Below, one piece after another: positions 14,979-28,960 of a stretch of DNA of 64,000 nucleotides. A program made the position numbers and the translations under genes. The stretch lies in contig JACATO010000310.1 of NCBI GenBank assembly GCA_018389105.1, positions 310,001-374,000 on the forward strand, in the 5' to 3' direction. The number at the start of each line of letters is the position of its first letter. Position 1 is the first letter of the stretch. The stretch is from Nautilus pompilius. Its lineage: Eukaryota; Mollusca; Cephalopoda; Nautilida; Nautilidae. The notes beneath the pieces were generated by a model. The model was not told the DNA's origin. It saw only the letters and a list, made by a program, of their open reading frames with translations, and made no database searches.

Positions 14979-15350
14979 TTGTGTTTGCAACAGGAAACTG
15001 CTTTACAGATGGGTACATACATGGCTACTAAATCTTATTGTGAATTTTCCTGCTGGACTAGGTGTTCCATGTACATTCACACATTTTATAAATTTTTGCA
15101 TTGTTTAAAATTTGCTTATGTACACAGTTTGCTAATCGCCTCATATTCCTGTTCAGAAGTAGTTTCTTCTAACCATGATTTTCTCTATTGGAAGATGGTT
15201 GTTATAATTTCATCCATACTTTGTACACTCAGATCATGGTTGTCTTTGGTTTCTTGTCACTTACTCAAAATTATGAGCCTGTCACATGAAGATAGTGTTA
15301 TCTGTATTTTAAACATTTTATTGTTAATGAGAATGCATCATTTCAGCTAA
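14979..15350 (+). other. Unassigned 123-codon open stretch, probably chance or repeat
   Basis: The longest plus-strand open frame in this part. The translation is rich in Cys, Ser, Leu and His and matches no family I recognise. It lies beside the 3' side of the minus-strand LINE remnant and may be its degraded tail or another repeat. There is no splice or promoter evidence. Confidence 0.15.
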
Positions 15351-15559
15351 GAAAACAAAAAAATTAGATGAACCATTATCAACCATAGCATAAATCATTA
15401 ATTGTGACATTGTTATCACTTCAAGTTTTTCATGAAGAGCCCATCTTTCATGTCAATAACTGCTGCACATACTTTGGACAGACATCCTGTTAAGTAATTT
15501 TTCAAAATGCCTTGTAAGTAAACCCTATTCTTCTTGCAAGTAATTCCATAGCTGATTGA

Positions 15560-17180
15560 CATGTATTTTAATTGTCTTCATGCCTGTGTCAGATAATGCA
15601 CTGGTAAGAGTTTGCTACTGATGTCTATCCTTTGCTTTTTGCCTGACTTCTCAGTACCAGTCCTGTTTTCATATTTCTCTCTTTATACACCACTTTGGTC
15701 TTCTGCATTATCTTTTGCCATTTGGTGCCCACCTCAGTTCTACACTGGAATTTTTTGGCCACTTGTGGGTTGTCATGCCAAAGTCATCTAATCTCATCAT
15801 CTTTTTATTATTGTTGTCACAGCAGCTGCAGCTGTATTTGTTTTCTTGGTTTTCTTCATGAGCTAGTTCATTCCATGTATGAAAAAGAATGGTGAATGAA
15901 TGCATACTTGCCTCACATTGGTGTTAAGAGTGAATGCCAACTGGTCTCTGTAGAGGACTATGACACTTGATCCACAGTATAGCATCATGTTGATGTTAAT
16001 AAGCTTGTTTGAATTCCATATACCTAAGTATCTTCCAAAGTGGTTCTTTATGAATGTCATCAAAAGCCTTCTGAAAGTCTACAAAGTTTGCACACATTTA
16101 GTCTTATTTCATTTTTGGTTTCATTTTATGATCTGTTGTAAAGATATGATCTATATAAAACTACCCTCTCCTAAAACCTGTCTGCTCTTCTTTGTTGATG
16201 CTGTCTGTGATTGCTATGATTTTTTTGGAAATTATTTTGCACAATACTTTTTAATTGCATGAAGAGTTATTTCTTTCCAATTGTTAGACTCTTAGAACTT
16301 TCCTTTCTTTGGTAAACCCCATTGTCTAGTCATCAGTACTGACTCTGATTCCCATGTCCATAAGAATATTCAACAACAGTTCTGCTATCATATTTATATC
16401 AGTTTTGAACATCTTTACATGTATTTCATCTGCTCCTGGAGCTTGACTATTTTTAATGGTTTATTTTTTTTTGCATTTTTTGGTCTCAGAGAGTCTATGC
16501 ATGTAGACAGACTGCTCTTTCGAAGATTTCGAAGATTTATTTTGTCCAAAAGTAATTGCTGTTGACAGGATGATGCTTGCGATATTTCAAATCTCTCTCT
16601 GATTTCTGTGATGGAAGCCTACTTCAGGATGCTCAAGCTAGTTCCCATCAGACCTGGGCTGCCTTTTTGCTTCCGCTGCTTTTCTCAACTTCAGATTGAT
16701 TGTTTCAACAGCTAGAATGCAGTCATTTCTGATATCAGTGGAAGTTCTTGGTCTCAGTTGTTAGTGATCTACGCTATTTCTGGTTGATCATAATGTGATT
16801 GACCTAAACCTCCAAGTTATGCTTATGGACATCCTTGAGTTTTAAAGCATTCCTCAAATAATCTAGCAGATTTCTTCGCAGAAGACAGAAGTGAATGCCT
16901 TTATCTACTGTTGTTAATGATTCTATACTGTATTGTTTCACTATTCTTTTTTTCATTTTTCTTTCCTATTTCAGCATTCAGATCACCCATCTCCAACAGA
17001 ACATCATGAACTGATATAAATTCTGCCACTTCTTGTAGATCCTCATAGAATTTGTCTTTGGTTGCTATATCTTCTGCTGGGTATGACACGATCACTGTCA
17101 GTTTAGCAATTTTGAGTTTAAGCTGGCCATGATCTGTCTTTCATTAATAGGTTTCCATTCAGGCAAAGTCTTCAGTCTTT
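15560..17180 (-). pseudogene. Decayed LINE: endonuclease and reverse transcriptase fragments
   Basis: The minus strand carries LINE blocks in the right order. About 16960-17095 reads DKFYEDLQEVAEF, then HDVLLEMGDLNAEIG, the GDLNA motif of apurinic-type endonucleases. About 16390-16450 reads PGADEIHVKMFKTDI (the PGxDxIxxExxK start of RT), and about 16130-16200 resembles the EEQTGFRRG block. Near 15720-15790 there is ELRWAPNGKR, the W.P.GKRKRGRPK tail of CR1/RTE-like LINEs. There are many stops and frameshifts, so it is dead. Clade cannot be fixed, and 5' and 3' ends are not defined. Confidence 0.6.
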
Positions 17181-17504
17181 TGCAAAATGTTAGATGTGAT
17201 TACTTTGTGCTGATCTTCATTGTTATTTGAGAAAAGAATTGTTTTCTGTATTAAATCTTCTGCCATTTTTGTTTCACTGCACTTCCACTTAATCCAAATA
17301 GTTTCATGTTATAGTTTTCCCTTTTACTGCTCGTACAAGCAAGCTACTTTATTTGCTACAAGGTTCTGGCATTTAAAAATTCTATATATAATATGAGTTT
17401 TTGTTTGAGATTGTCTGCAGTTTGGGTGTCAACTTAACCCAATAAAGGCTTGTCTGTTATTTGTCATCATTCCAGAAAGCTAATCTGCTTCATTTTTTCT
17501 TCAC

Positions 17505-17523
17505 CTTTTTTTTTTTTTTTTTT
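17505..17523. repeat. Poly-T run
   Basis: A run of about 19 T between the LINE remnant and the Tc1-like remnant. It could be the poly-A tail of a minus-strand insertion, but no element ending here was identified. Confidence 0.6.
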
Positions 17524-17549
17524 GTAGGAGGCTGCTAACTTTATAGCCA

Positions 17550-18240
17550 GCCATTCCCCTTTTTAAGTTTAGAACCAGATGAATCCACTTAAAGTATCAA
17601 CATTCAGAGTTGATAGGTGACATTGGTTGGGCCTTTATTTCTTACTACCTCAATCTCTTTTATCCCACAAGTTTATTGGATTTCAGATCTGGAGATTGAC
17701 CATGATTTAATGAAATCTTTTTCCAGCAAGGTATTGTGTACTAAGCTTTGCAGTAGTTAGTACTTTGGGTTATTATCTTGTTGCAGTGAAAAACAAACAC
17801 TGACTACCTATAAAATAATGGAGTTGCATGGTGTTGCTGCAAAATATTTTGATATTTCTTTTCTGTAAGAACTCCATAAATTTTTATCAAATTTCTAACT
17901 GAATTATCAGCAAAAAAACTAAACTAAAACTTTCTGGTTGCTACTTTTTGGGGGTGGGGGGGTGGTGCAATTTTTTGGGCCTGGTTGCTACTTAGCCAAT
18001 CAATCCAAACTCTCTTAACCATCTTTTGATGGTAGAAGTTGAGGTGCTGACTTTTGCAGAGGAATTGTTGTCAGTCCTTAATTGGTTATCAGTCAAGAAA
18101 GGTTTGTTCTAAACACTTGAACCAGCAACCTAACTAAACTACTTGACTCTATTCTATAAATATTTGTTTGCACACCACTCATGTAATTACAGCTTCCAGA
18201 ATTTTCTGATGGGAATGAATGATGGGCAATACAGCCTTTT
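17550..18240 (-). pseudogene. Decayed Tc1-like transposase remnant
   Basis: The minus-strand reading has an HTH block STSTIKRWLREFGLIG at about 17995-18045, like the Tc1 paired-type domain (S..TVRRRLREAGL.G). A degraded FQQDNDPKHT-like block follows at about 17770-17810, then a broken SPDLNP.ENLW block at about 17640-17700 and NKGPTNVTYQL. The order and strand are right for Tc1. The HTH-to-catalytic spacing is shorter than usual, so an internal deletion is likely, and there are several stops and frameshifts. Confidence 0.55.
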
Positions 18241-20979
18241 TTTCAAATGGAATATTGGTTTTAGATACTGTTTCTCTGCCAAACAAACCAGCAGATTCAT
18301 CAATAATAAGGTTCATTAACATTTATACAAAACGTAGTATGAGCTAACAATTATTCAAATTAACAGTATAAAACAATATTTGATGAACATGCAGCATGCT
18401 TTCAGTGTGAACTAGATTTAGCATTCATAGAAAGAGCTTCCTGGATCCATAATTATGCAAAAAAACTTGAAGTGATAGCATTTTATAATTAATGGTTTAT
18501 TCTGTCTAAATGATACATGTTTATCAAATTTTTAATGTTTTTGTTTTTTGCATAATGCATTTTCATTAACAGCAACATGTCAAAAGAGCACTTACTGATT
18601 GTTATGGTGGGCTCATAATTTTGAGTGTGTTCATTTTTGAATTAGTGGTAGTTTATTTATTACTTTTTTGTTGCCATTAATGGCACTAGTGGAATACTAA
18701 GTGCAATGTTTTGTTAATGTAGCTAAAGTGTATTTTTAGGGTAACTGGGTGCTATTTTTGATCCATTCTTAGTTTTTGTGTTACAGTGAGAAAAAGGGGG
18801 AAGAAATGGCCAAATTATGTAGTTCTCATATTTATTATGTTGATGCCCCCTAAACAATACCTTAAACATTGTAATATTTAGAAAATGCACTGCATACTTT
18901 GTATCTTATTTTTCTGATATCTTTTTTATGTAGTATTCATTTTGTTTCACTTTATCTCTAAAAATGTAATTTTAATGTTAAATCTGCCAATAACTACTAA
19001 AGGGTTTTCAGCTATTATTTAGAGAAGCTAAGCAAACTTTAAACACCAAATTTCTATTTCTCAAACTCAACTCTAGTGTCTGTTACTGATATTATAGCTT
19101 ATATATTAAAATATACAGATTCAAGTCATCTTGATGCTCACAGCTACTCTAAACCATAATGGAATGTAGCTGTTTTAGAATCTAAAACAGTAAAGACAAG
19201 ATTTCCTCTGCAGAACTTTTCCTTCTGGTCAGGTGTAAGCAGGGCAATTATTGATTGTTAAATTCACAAACTTGTGCAAAATATTGATTGTCACATAGTA
19301 TAGTTGATATACATTGTATAGTTTTATTGATTCCAAAAAATGTGTATTCAGAAGTTTGTTACACTATCAAATTTCTACTTTTAAAGTTAAGTGTTCATAT
19401 GGATGGTAGTAACATTAAATTTGTTTTTATTAACCAAAGTGAAGGAGAAAATGTCTGACATTTTTCTCATCCATCACAAAGATTTTTACAGTTTGAACAA
19501 ACCGACTTACTCAATATGTTTCATTAAAGTAAAACATTGATTGATTTGCTGAAATAAGTCTACATAAAATCAGAGGGCAGACACAGTATGTTCTAGATGA
19601 CTAGGTTTTAACGGAAATTAAATAACATCATTTATTTGAAGACTAGTAATTAAATTGTGTGTGCATTTAATTTAAATATGATTTTCTTTTCTTTAAAAAA
19701 AGACGAGGCTCTCAGAATTAGAATTTGATATTTATTGAAAGTTAATCATTTTAAAAGTTCATAGTTATATATTTCTTTAAAAAATATAATTGGATTGTAT
19801 ATATGTAAATTTAATAAAAATTATCAGTAATCTGTACACACTCTGGTTCAAGACATGACATATTGACAAAGACTTTATTTAGAAGCAGTATTATTGTTAG
19901 TATTATGTGTATTTTGGAAGAATTTAATTATTCTGTTGAATCTAGTAGTGATAGAGTAACGTAAGGAAGATGATAAATGCTAGGAACAGATCAGAGATAT
20001 GGTATGAGATATCTTATAATAGTTCATTTGTATCAAGTCAGGATGATGGTCATAGTAGCTCTTTGTTTATTACTCCAATAAATATTTACATTCTATTAAA
20101 AAAAGAAATAAACTGATTTGATCTTTTTTGGGTGGTTGAAGATTTTGCTGGTTGGTAGTAAGTCTCAAAATTAAAGCAAAACTAGAAAACGTTAGCTTTA
20201 CACTAACTCTGCTGCCTTTCCATCAAATACTGCAAAGACCTTTGCTTTAGCCCATGATGAACAGTGAATAGCTTATTTATTTTCTTTTTGTATAATAAAG
20301 ATTGAAATACAAAGATTTAAAATTTGTTACAACTTTGTAAAGACCAGTTTTTTTTTGATAGCTTTGTTATTATTAATTATTATTATTTCTGCTATTATAA
20401 TGATCTCTGTTTTAGTTTTCTATAATTATTTCTTTATAGAGAGTAAAAGTGAAAACTGCTAATCATTCATAATGGTAGCAGTTGTGAAAAAAAAATGGTA
20501 TAATTTAATTATATTGAATCATGAAAAATGTGGCTTTAAAAAAAATTGTTCCTGTATTCTGAAACTGTACAATATCCACCACTATAATTTCCAGTAGAAG
20601 ATAATGAGCTAGCAAAGCTGAATTCATTTGCTGATAGTTGTCCTGGATTTAAGAAAAAAAAAAATTCTTTCTTTCTTTCCAAAGAAAAATGGATGTTAGG
20701 CTTGCTTGCATCTCTGAAAAGCATTTTAAAAATAATTTCTTTCTTAATAACTTGTAATCAGACAAGATTATAAAAAAAAAATACTATTTATAAATTTTTA
20801 ATTTTTGAAAGCCCAAAAATATATTTTGTTTCCATAACTAAAACATTTTTTTTTGTGATCAGAAAGTGAACTAGGCCCTGCATGCATTACCCAAACTTAT
20901 GGTTATCTACTTGTGAAATATTTGTTTTAATAAATAAAATGATAGACCAATGAAATTAACCACAGCAATAAATATTCTG

Positions 20980-20982
<3 letters not shown>

Positions 20983-21014
<32 letters not shown>
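20983..21014. repeat. (GT)n microsatellite
   Basis: Sixteen GT units without interruption. It produces spurious Cys-Val and His-Thr ORFs on both strands. Confidence 0.9.
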
Positions 21015-21015
<1 letters not shown>

Positions 21016-22611
21016 ATTCTTTCTTTGAGAGATTTTTGATGATGATGATAAAGTTTCTGCCATTTATTTTTTTAAAAAAATATTCAAATTTTTTTGAGGG
21101 CTCTAACAACAAAAAAAGTGATAATTATTATAATTTATTTTACATGGAGAAAATGCATGAAGAAATTTACATAAGCAGTGCTATATATAAAGGAATATAT
21201 TAGAAATCACTTCTTTATTTTTTTAAAAAAAATTGCTATTATGAATGTTTTAATTAATAATGCATAATCTATCCAGATTGCACATTAAGCTATTTTGAGT
21301 TTGTTACATTGTGCATGAAACTTTTCTTAGGTAATAAAAATATGTTTTTCTCGTTTGATGATTTGAAATGAAAAAAAAAAAAGTTGTTTTTTTTTTTTTG
21401 TATGGTTTATATTTCTTATGTAGAAAGTGTTTTTCAAAATTATCAGATAGTCTGTATCACTGTTTATTTAGTCTGTACCATGGAGGAACTTTGCTTGTGC
21501 GTAATTAATTCTATGGTTTTTACTAAGATGTTGAAGTTGGCACAAAGATTTGTATGTGTGCATATGCTTAAATAAGAATGAATCTTTACTCGAAAAATCT
21601 AAGATGTGTTGGCAACTTTGTTTTTCATTTATGAAGAATTTTATTTTGAATGTTACTAAGTTTATTTCTTGATCATTAAGAAAGAAAAAATTACTAATAT
21701 TATAAAGATATTTGTTGTTGTTAATATTTCTTTCCTTGATTGAAGCACGAAATATCCCTATTGTTTTTGTTTTGTCTTTATACTCTTTAAAAGTAATTTA
21801 AAATAGTTGTCACCGTAAAGATTATTTTATACCAAACCTCAGACATTCACAAAACAATGTAAGCTGTTTGATTCCGTGGAAGATGACAATATCATGATAG
21901 AGGTGAATAAATAAATAAAATAAATTTAAAAATCCATTTGCTCCAGGGCCAAAATGTACCTGCCTACAGCTTTAGAAGACCAGTGATGACATTTGTTGGT
22001 GGATAAGGAATGATTGATAAATATAGTATTTATTGAATACTTTCTTTAGCAGTTGGAAATATTCTAGATGCTCCTGGAGGAAGCTTTAATTTTCTGATCT
22101 GGTGGTCAAAGTGACAGAAAAATTCAGATAAAAATAATAAATGTACTAGTCAACCTGTCTAGTGAATGAATAACACCTGAGGACAGCAGTGATTGCAGGA
22201 GCTTTCTGTAAACTGATCCTCTTAAAGGAAGGCTGCTCTGTTAAATGGAATAAAAAGTTTATAATGGAGACAAACTGCAACTAAGATAGGATTATTAGCA
22301 AAATATAGCAAACGAAATTTATTTGATAACAGACCTGTCTTCCCCCATGTTGAGATTTAAAATAGTTGACTGAGACAACTTCATTACTAAGGACTAAGGC
22401 TCACTAATCTTATTCCTATAGCAAGCCATTTGACCATTCTACAAAACCATGAAAAAGTCTGGTTTAAAGGCCAGTGGTAGTGAGCATTTGTTACCTGATC
22501 AGCAGTAAGTAGTGCCTGTTATGTTCTAAGTGTAGATTTTATTACTGATGTTAAGTGCATAGTTAACTAATCATCTTGAACCAATCAACTGGTGGCACCT
22601 TGCTGATGGGT

Positions 22612-22640
22612 TTTAATAATAATATTAATAATAATAATAG
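22612..22640. repeat. (TAA)n imperfect microsatellite
   Basis: An imperfect run of TAA-type triplets in non-coding DNA. Confidence 0.7.
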
Positions 22641-23622
22641 TAATCACTGAACACATCAAAGAATTTTCAAATTTTTGGCATGTTTTAACAAAGTATACTA
22701 ATTCATATTCTTGACAGATAAATGATCTAAAATTAGTTTAAGTTTATATTGACAGGCATAATTTAATGGCTTGCTATGATATTAATATTTGCCAAACTAA
22801 TAATAATTATACTGTTATTTCACTTTTGATGATGATAATTAATCTTCATTATTGGGTCATTATGGCAAATTTAAATATTTTCAGAATATAGGAGGCTGTT
22901 AAGCTGGGGTATTTTTGTTTTTATTTTAGATAGGGTCACTGTCAATATAACTGTTTTCTGCCATTTCATTGCAATACTGACTTATTTTCTGTTGACTTGT
23001 CTTGAAAGAATAAAAATTCAGGAAGAATTAGCCTTAAGTTTTAGTTTTTTTTTCAAATTTAGATATACAAAGCTTTTTGATGAGGGAAGAATTATATCAC
23101 CCAAGAGGGCCTGAGAGAACAAATTAGCCAGCTTGGTAAATATCAACTTATTTTCCCACTCAGGATCAGACTCTTGTAAAGTAAATAAACTGTTGCATTT
23201 CTTATTAAAATCAAACTTTTAATGATTCCTTTATTTGCCAAGAATTAATAACTCAGTTTTTACAGCATTTACTAACAGCAGTGTAATTTGCCTTTTTTAT
23301 ATTCTTTAACAAAACAAGATGTTTATGTTATATAGTTTGTTGATATTCCATTCTTAATCATATGCTATCCTATCCTGCTTATTTTCTCTCTCTCAAATGA
23401 TTGTTTGAAACAGTTCAAATAACTAACAAGGAAAATTTAGATAATTTTTATGAAATAACATGTTTATCAACTGGAGTATTACATTTAAAATGTTGAAAAA
23501 TATCTTCTGTAAGGTTCAAATAACTTAATGCAGTTCATAACAGCTAAAAGAGACTCACTGTGTAAGACCATAATTTTCAAGTGTTCCTCTCTTTAAAAAA
23601 TACTTCTGTAATTTTATTTTTT

Positions 23623-23646
23623 TGTGTGCGCGCGCGTGTGCACGCA
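23623..23646. repeat. Alternating purine-pyrimidine tract followed by (ATC)n
   Basis: Twenty-four bases alternate strictly between pyrimidine and purine, with a CG-rich centre (gcgcgcg). A short ATC repeat follows to about 23661. Such tracts can adopt Z-DNA in vitro. No neighbouring promoter or gene was recognised, so a function is not implied. Confidence 0.7.
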
Positions 23647-23928
23647 TTATCATCATCATCATTTCGGAATAATGAATATGAATAGAAGTTATATTTTACT
23701 TCATATTATTTGTATTTTTGTAAAAAATAACGTTTTAGTGTTCAGAGTAATCAGAAAAATGCATTTCTTCACATCACATTTCTAGATATGAATGTCTGTG
23801 TCAGCTTATTGAGGTTAAGTGCATCAACTCATTCTTTGTACACATTTAGTAAAAATAAATGGTTAATCCTGGCTTGAGTCATTGTGGATTGTAGGTAGTT
23901 TCTCCACTTGACACAGATGTAGGATACT

Positions 23929-25560
23929 TTACTCACATGTTGCTGTTGAGACTAGATTTGTAAGGTACATTGAATAGAACTTGGGGACCTTTGGAACCTT
24001 CCACCCTCCCCAATGGATTCCATTATTTTTCAAGATTGATCTCAGATTCTCATTTTCATCATAATCATCCTTAATGTTTATCATTGTTTGTTGTGCAATC
24101 AGGTGGAAAAAGTCAGTATCATCACTGTCTTCCATTATATTGGTGACATCAGCATCAAGAACATTGCCAATATCCCAGCAGGACAGGTATACAATCTTCT
24201 GTTTGACCTGTAGAATTGAAGGCAAAAGTATTTTCAATAATTTGTAAAATCAACCATGATACTATTGCTTGGGCATATCATATTGGTCTCTATAATTGAC
24301 ACCAACCTGATATCTTTCAGGCCATTTCTCCTGTGTCATCTGCATCACAGTCTCTTGCAACATTTGTGTTGAATCCCAAACTGCCAAAGAAATCTTCAAT
24401 CTTATTTTTTTGAAGACTAGGTTTTGTGAATTGTCACAATTTCACTTTTCTTCCAGCAAATTTTATAGTTTTGCAACTGTTTTGTTTGATACATCAGTTA
24501 GCTCAAAGATTTAAGTAGCAATGAGACCAGCATGATATAGAATTCAAAGTCACTGAATTGCTTGATGTTGTTATTTGCTTTTGATTTTACTTTGCCAGTT
24601 GATTCAGTTTCGACTTCAGATGAAGCAACAGCTAACAAGTTATTTTTTTCTGAATACCATCCCAATGGAATCACGCACAGTATCCTTATATGACCTTGAG
24701 AACAGTTAAATTCCATGGCAACATTTTGCACAGTAGCATAGTGCTTAGGACTGTCTCTCAAAAAGTTATTTGCAAGATTTAAGAAGTCTTGCATTACTGG
24801 AATTTCAGAAAAGTATCTTGAACTGCAAGGTTGAATGATTGTATCTTGCAATGTGCTGCTAAAGCTTGTGGCTCCATATCATGGATTTCCTATGCCACTT
24901 CATTCAATAGCTAATGCACCATTATAACATTGTACATGAATATATGCAATATCTAACTTGAAATGGAAAATAATTACCAGGTTGTGTCAGTAATGGTTTT
25001 GTATCATATCTTTCAAGGGCATAACATCTTGGCATGTACTCATCCACTTTCAAATTCTGAGAAACAGTTTTCACTGTAATGCACATTTATCTGTTCATTA
25101 CACATTGTATCTTCTGTTTCATCTGTCATTATGGAATAATACTTTTGTTCTCTGATAATTTCATCAAATTTTCATCATAATGAGTGTGCTTCATGTTCCA
25201 GGATCTCATTTTGTATTTCTGGCAAACTCCATGTCATTATCATAGTTAGCTATTGCATTGAATTACCACTATCACATGCATGGAACTTGAATATTGTTTG
25301 AAATTTGAATTAGCATCATCTCTACCTTGAATGGTTATTCCTTGTCTTGTGAGAAATTGTAGACTTGAAAATATTCAAGAGCCACTTTGTTACGAGTTTT
25401 CATGTGAGGTTAGCTGATACTGAATACTAATATATGACACCAGACACTGGAATTTATACATGGTATCAGTATGGGCACATTATTTTAAACTTTCTGCAAC
25501 CATTATGGATGCATGTCTCCTTTTCTTTACACTCTTTTCTGTCTTCAGACCCATTTTAAA
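23929..25560 (-). pseudogene. Decayed ZMYM1-like hAT transposase
   Basis: The minus strand shows blocks in the order of ZMYM1-like hAT proteins. About 25330-25380 reads LTRQGITIQGRDDANSNF, matching the R/Q-G-L.IRG.DD...NF signature. About 25090-25150 reads IMTDETEDTMCNEQINV, the ADETtD..nkEQL catalytic block. About 24920-24960 is a degraded QCYNGA (QgYDGA), and about 24700-24851 is an open stretch with QDFLNLANNFLRDSPK and LRILCVIPLGW (LrpLCpTRW). The catalytic aspartate of the first block is kept, but YDGA has lost Asp. There are many stops. TIRs were not found. Confidence 0.55.
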
Positions 25561-25709
25561 TATATCATAGGGTGCTAAAAATTAGTAAAAAAGAGAAAAG
25601 GGTTTGCAATTCATTTCCTCAGACCTCCGCTCCACTTTGTTGGTAAACAGAAACTGGCACATGATGCCATGTGATCACTCCAAGCTGGACCTTGTATGGG
25701 TTAAGCAAA

Positions 25710-25751
25710 ATCAAGACCAGCAGTATCCAGATTAGTGAGGGTTTACTGTAT
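25710..25751. repeat. Possible single TIR end of a pogo/Tigger-like element
   Basis: The reverse complement begins TA-CAGTAAACCCTCACTAATC, which resembles the CAGT...CCTC..TAAT ends of Tigger-type elements flanked by TA. No matching opposite end was located by eye, so this is a half-site at best. Confidence 0.3.
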
Positions 25752-25759
25752 TTGAGATT

Positions 25760-28700
25760 TTAAGAAATTTTCAGTGGATCACTTCTGCAAAATTCAGCAT
25801 TTGAACACTTTATTCCATAAAATTCTAAAACAAAGAAAGCCTTATGTGGTGTTATACTTAATGTTTATCAAATCAAAACAGAAAACAGTTTTAATAAATT
25901 GGCAATGTAATTACACATCACAAAAAATACAGCTACTAATATTAGTGCGATTACAAGATTAGTGGGTGGGTTAACCCTCTTACAATTGGTAGAAATTTTT
26001 GAGGTGTTTGTTATTTCTGAAGTACCGGTACTGCATGGTAATAAGAAGACAGTTGGGGGACACATGGGCTGTCTAAGAGAAGAGTGGATTGATTTGCTCT
26101 GCCTTCTTGGAAGGGACTCTTTAGCTTGGTCAAATGTTACTAAAGCCTGGTATCTCTAGTTTACTCTTTGTTTCTAAATCAGTCAAAATTTGGCTACTAT
26201 GAAGCAGAGCTGGAACTGGTGCTATTCTTCCACACACACATCTATTGATTCTTTGTTCACTTCTTTTGCTTTCCCTGCTGTGGCTCTTATAGCTCACTTT
26301 CTATACTGGTGTTACACAATAGTCTGTTTCATTCCTGCATGGCCTAGGGCTATTTGGACAATGGGCACACCTTGTTTTTTCTTACCTGGATGATCCCTTC
26401 ACTGTTGCTCAAATGCCTCCTGGGTCATTGCAACTCCAGAGTGAAACACATGAAAATGTGCTTGTGGTGAAAAGTGAGATTGGTATTTATGATTTTAAAG
26501 AGAATAAAAATATTTTAGAAAGCATTTATTTTAGGGACCAAAAGGTATATTTTGCATACTCTAAAAATGTACACATGCTGCACTCCCAGGATTCATGCCA
26601 TTTTTTAATGATTCATTAGACCCATCCATTTAGGTTTAACACAGGTCAGTCAGATTTGTAGGTTAAACCAAACAATGCTTTAAACTAAATAACTGTGATC
26701 TAGATACTGAGAACTTTGTGACAAATATTTGTTTTCATATATATGCATCCAAGATGCATTATGTAAACATATGAGTTCTTTTGATTTCACATTGCATTTA
26801 ACTTATTGCTGAAGGTTTGTAATAATTAGGATATTTCAAATTTTCTTTGACAACTTAGTTGTATGGAACTTTGTTCATCCAGTCCAATTACCGTTGTTAA
26901 AATGTCATTCTAATCTTTTTGTTATAAACAACGTGTTTTATTAAAAATAGCCATACATATAAGGCATTTAACAAGCCATCATGACAACTGAATACAGTGA
27001 TGTGACTTTTTCTTTTGCATATACTATGATCCCTTTGAGTACTTGCTGTATGAATGCATACTTTAGTGTATGAACTTTTTGTCTGTCTGCCTTTTGTTAT
27101 ATCTATATAGTTACATTAGCTGTTTGAATTTTTTACCTCAGAACATTCATTCTGAGATCTCTGCAATGTGTTTTGTACTGATGTAGTTGCAACAGGAGTA
27201 CATCTATAATGCATTTTGTACAAATGAAAGGTATGTAGCTCTAACAAAGCCATCTCCATATCAGATTTCTACCATTGTCTGTGGAAACAAATTCTAACCA
27301 AATCATTTCTCTCTATTTGATGAACTCTGTTTTTCTTTCTATTTTCCAGTGGAACTAATGCTGACAATGTGACTATGAAAAAAATAGAAAAAAAAAAATC
27401 TTATGCATAAATAATTAATGCAGTTATGACTTGGTTTAGTGTTAATTAATTTGTTATTATGCACATATTATGTCATTGTTTCTTAGTTTTCCCTTAAAAA
27501 AGAAAAAAAAATTATTAAAGGATTAATAATTTGTGATTGTTTGTAATTGACATGTTTTGGCTTACTGCTAAGGTATGGTGATTATCTCCTCAAGCTTAGT
27601 TAACCATAGCAAAAACAGGAAGTCTGGATTGATCAGTCACTACAACCTTTATTGTTATTCAGTATGTACAGCTGTTATTTAGCATTTTGGATTTGCAGGT
27701 GAGCTGGATACATTGAATCTGCTCATCTCTCATAATAATTAACTGAGGTTTTGTATATGATTAATTAAATGATACAAATGTTTTATTAATACGGTTAGAC
27801 AAGAAAAATTGAAATTAAATAGATTAATAAATAGTGGGCAGGAATTTTTCTTAAGTTTTTAAAGTTTATCAAATTAATTAATTATTAATGACTAACTATG
27901 TATATATTTCTCAGAGAATACTTTTATCTGCTATGCATGTTTTTTATTATTTTTACATGCAAACAAAAATTGGATATGCATGTTTTTTTAAAGTTATTCT
28001 AAAAATTCATAAAGTTCTATCACTAATGTTTGTTAATAGTTATAACTAAAAACAACAAAAACCTTTACTAAACAACTAAAAGAAACATTTTTTATTTAAT
28101 TCTCTTTCCTCAAGAAAGAAATATATTGGCCTGATTTTTAATTAAAAAAGAAAAAAGTAGATCTTTAACATTTTTATTCTTCTAGACAAACCAACCAAAC
28201 AAGATATTTAAAAGAAGCAAACATTGAAAACAAATGCATTGTATCTTGAAAATAAGAAAAGATAATTCAAGGATTAAACTTATATTTTCATATAGAATTT
28301 TTAATTTGTTTTTTATTTGAGTATTTATTTTGATACTTTGTGACTTTGGGTGTGGAAAAAATTCACTTCAGTTTCTTTCTTAAATACTGGCATTAAATTT
28401 TCTGTCTCTATCACTTTTGTCATATTTGCTCCACAAAGATCTATTTCTCAGTAGTTCTCTCTGGTTATTATAAAAATGCAAAAAATGTTTTGTTTTACAA
28501 AGTAGTTTGATATGTGCATGACATGCTGCACAGTTCTTTGTTTTTAACTGAAGTTTTTAACGATACTTCATTTGTAGCCACATTAACATGTATTTGAATA
28601 GCTGAACACTGTATAAGTTAGACATTCGAGAGGTACTGTAGCTGTCAGCATGTTGGAGACTATACATTGTCATCAAGATGTCATTATCTCATCAGCATTT

Positions 28701-28960
28701 GAATGCTTCATTTACTGAGATTCACTTTAGTTTTTGTAAATTATTCTTTTTAATTCCTTGTTTCTGATAAAGATAATTACAACTGTAACTAAAAGTTTAA
28801 TTTGATCAATACCTGTAGCTTAAGGTAAATGAGTTTTTATCAGTTGCTTTTTGTCTCTGAAAATTTTTTCTTTTTCTTGTGGAAATTATTAGAGCCATAA
28901 CCTAAACCTGACAAAAATATCAAATGAGGGAGGAAAGAAAGCAAAGTTAATTCTCTCTTC
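25760..28960. other. Intron sequence 5' of kinesin exon a, nothing recognised
   Basis: AT-rich DNA leading to the acceptor at 28968. The segment 26000-26640 is less AT-rich and holds short open stretches on the plus strand (60-68 codons), but none resembles a known protein. It may be an old repeat. The last 60 bases contain the pyrimidine tract of the exon a acceptor. Confidence 0.5.

Larger units (their letters stand above)
18250..23900. other. AT-rich stretch without recognised gene
   Basis: About 5.6 kb of AT-rich DNA with simple repeats (listed separately) and a small inverted repeat near 18452-18556. No protein family block, exon or clear TIR pair was recognised on either strand. Confidence 0.5.

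Noticed and set aside
18452-18556. Inverted repeat ATTATGCAAAAAA / TTTTTTGCATAAT about 80 bp apart
   Set aside because: Could be the end of a small element, but the arms are mostly A/T homopolymer and no target duplication is visible; chance hairpins of this type are common here.
20927-21203. ORFs on both strands with Cys-Val or Thr-His repeats
   Set aside because: Pure products of the (GT)n microsatellite.
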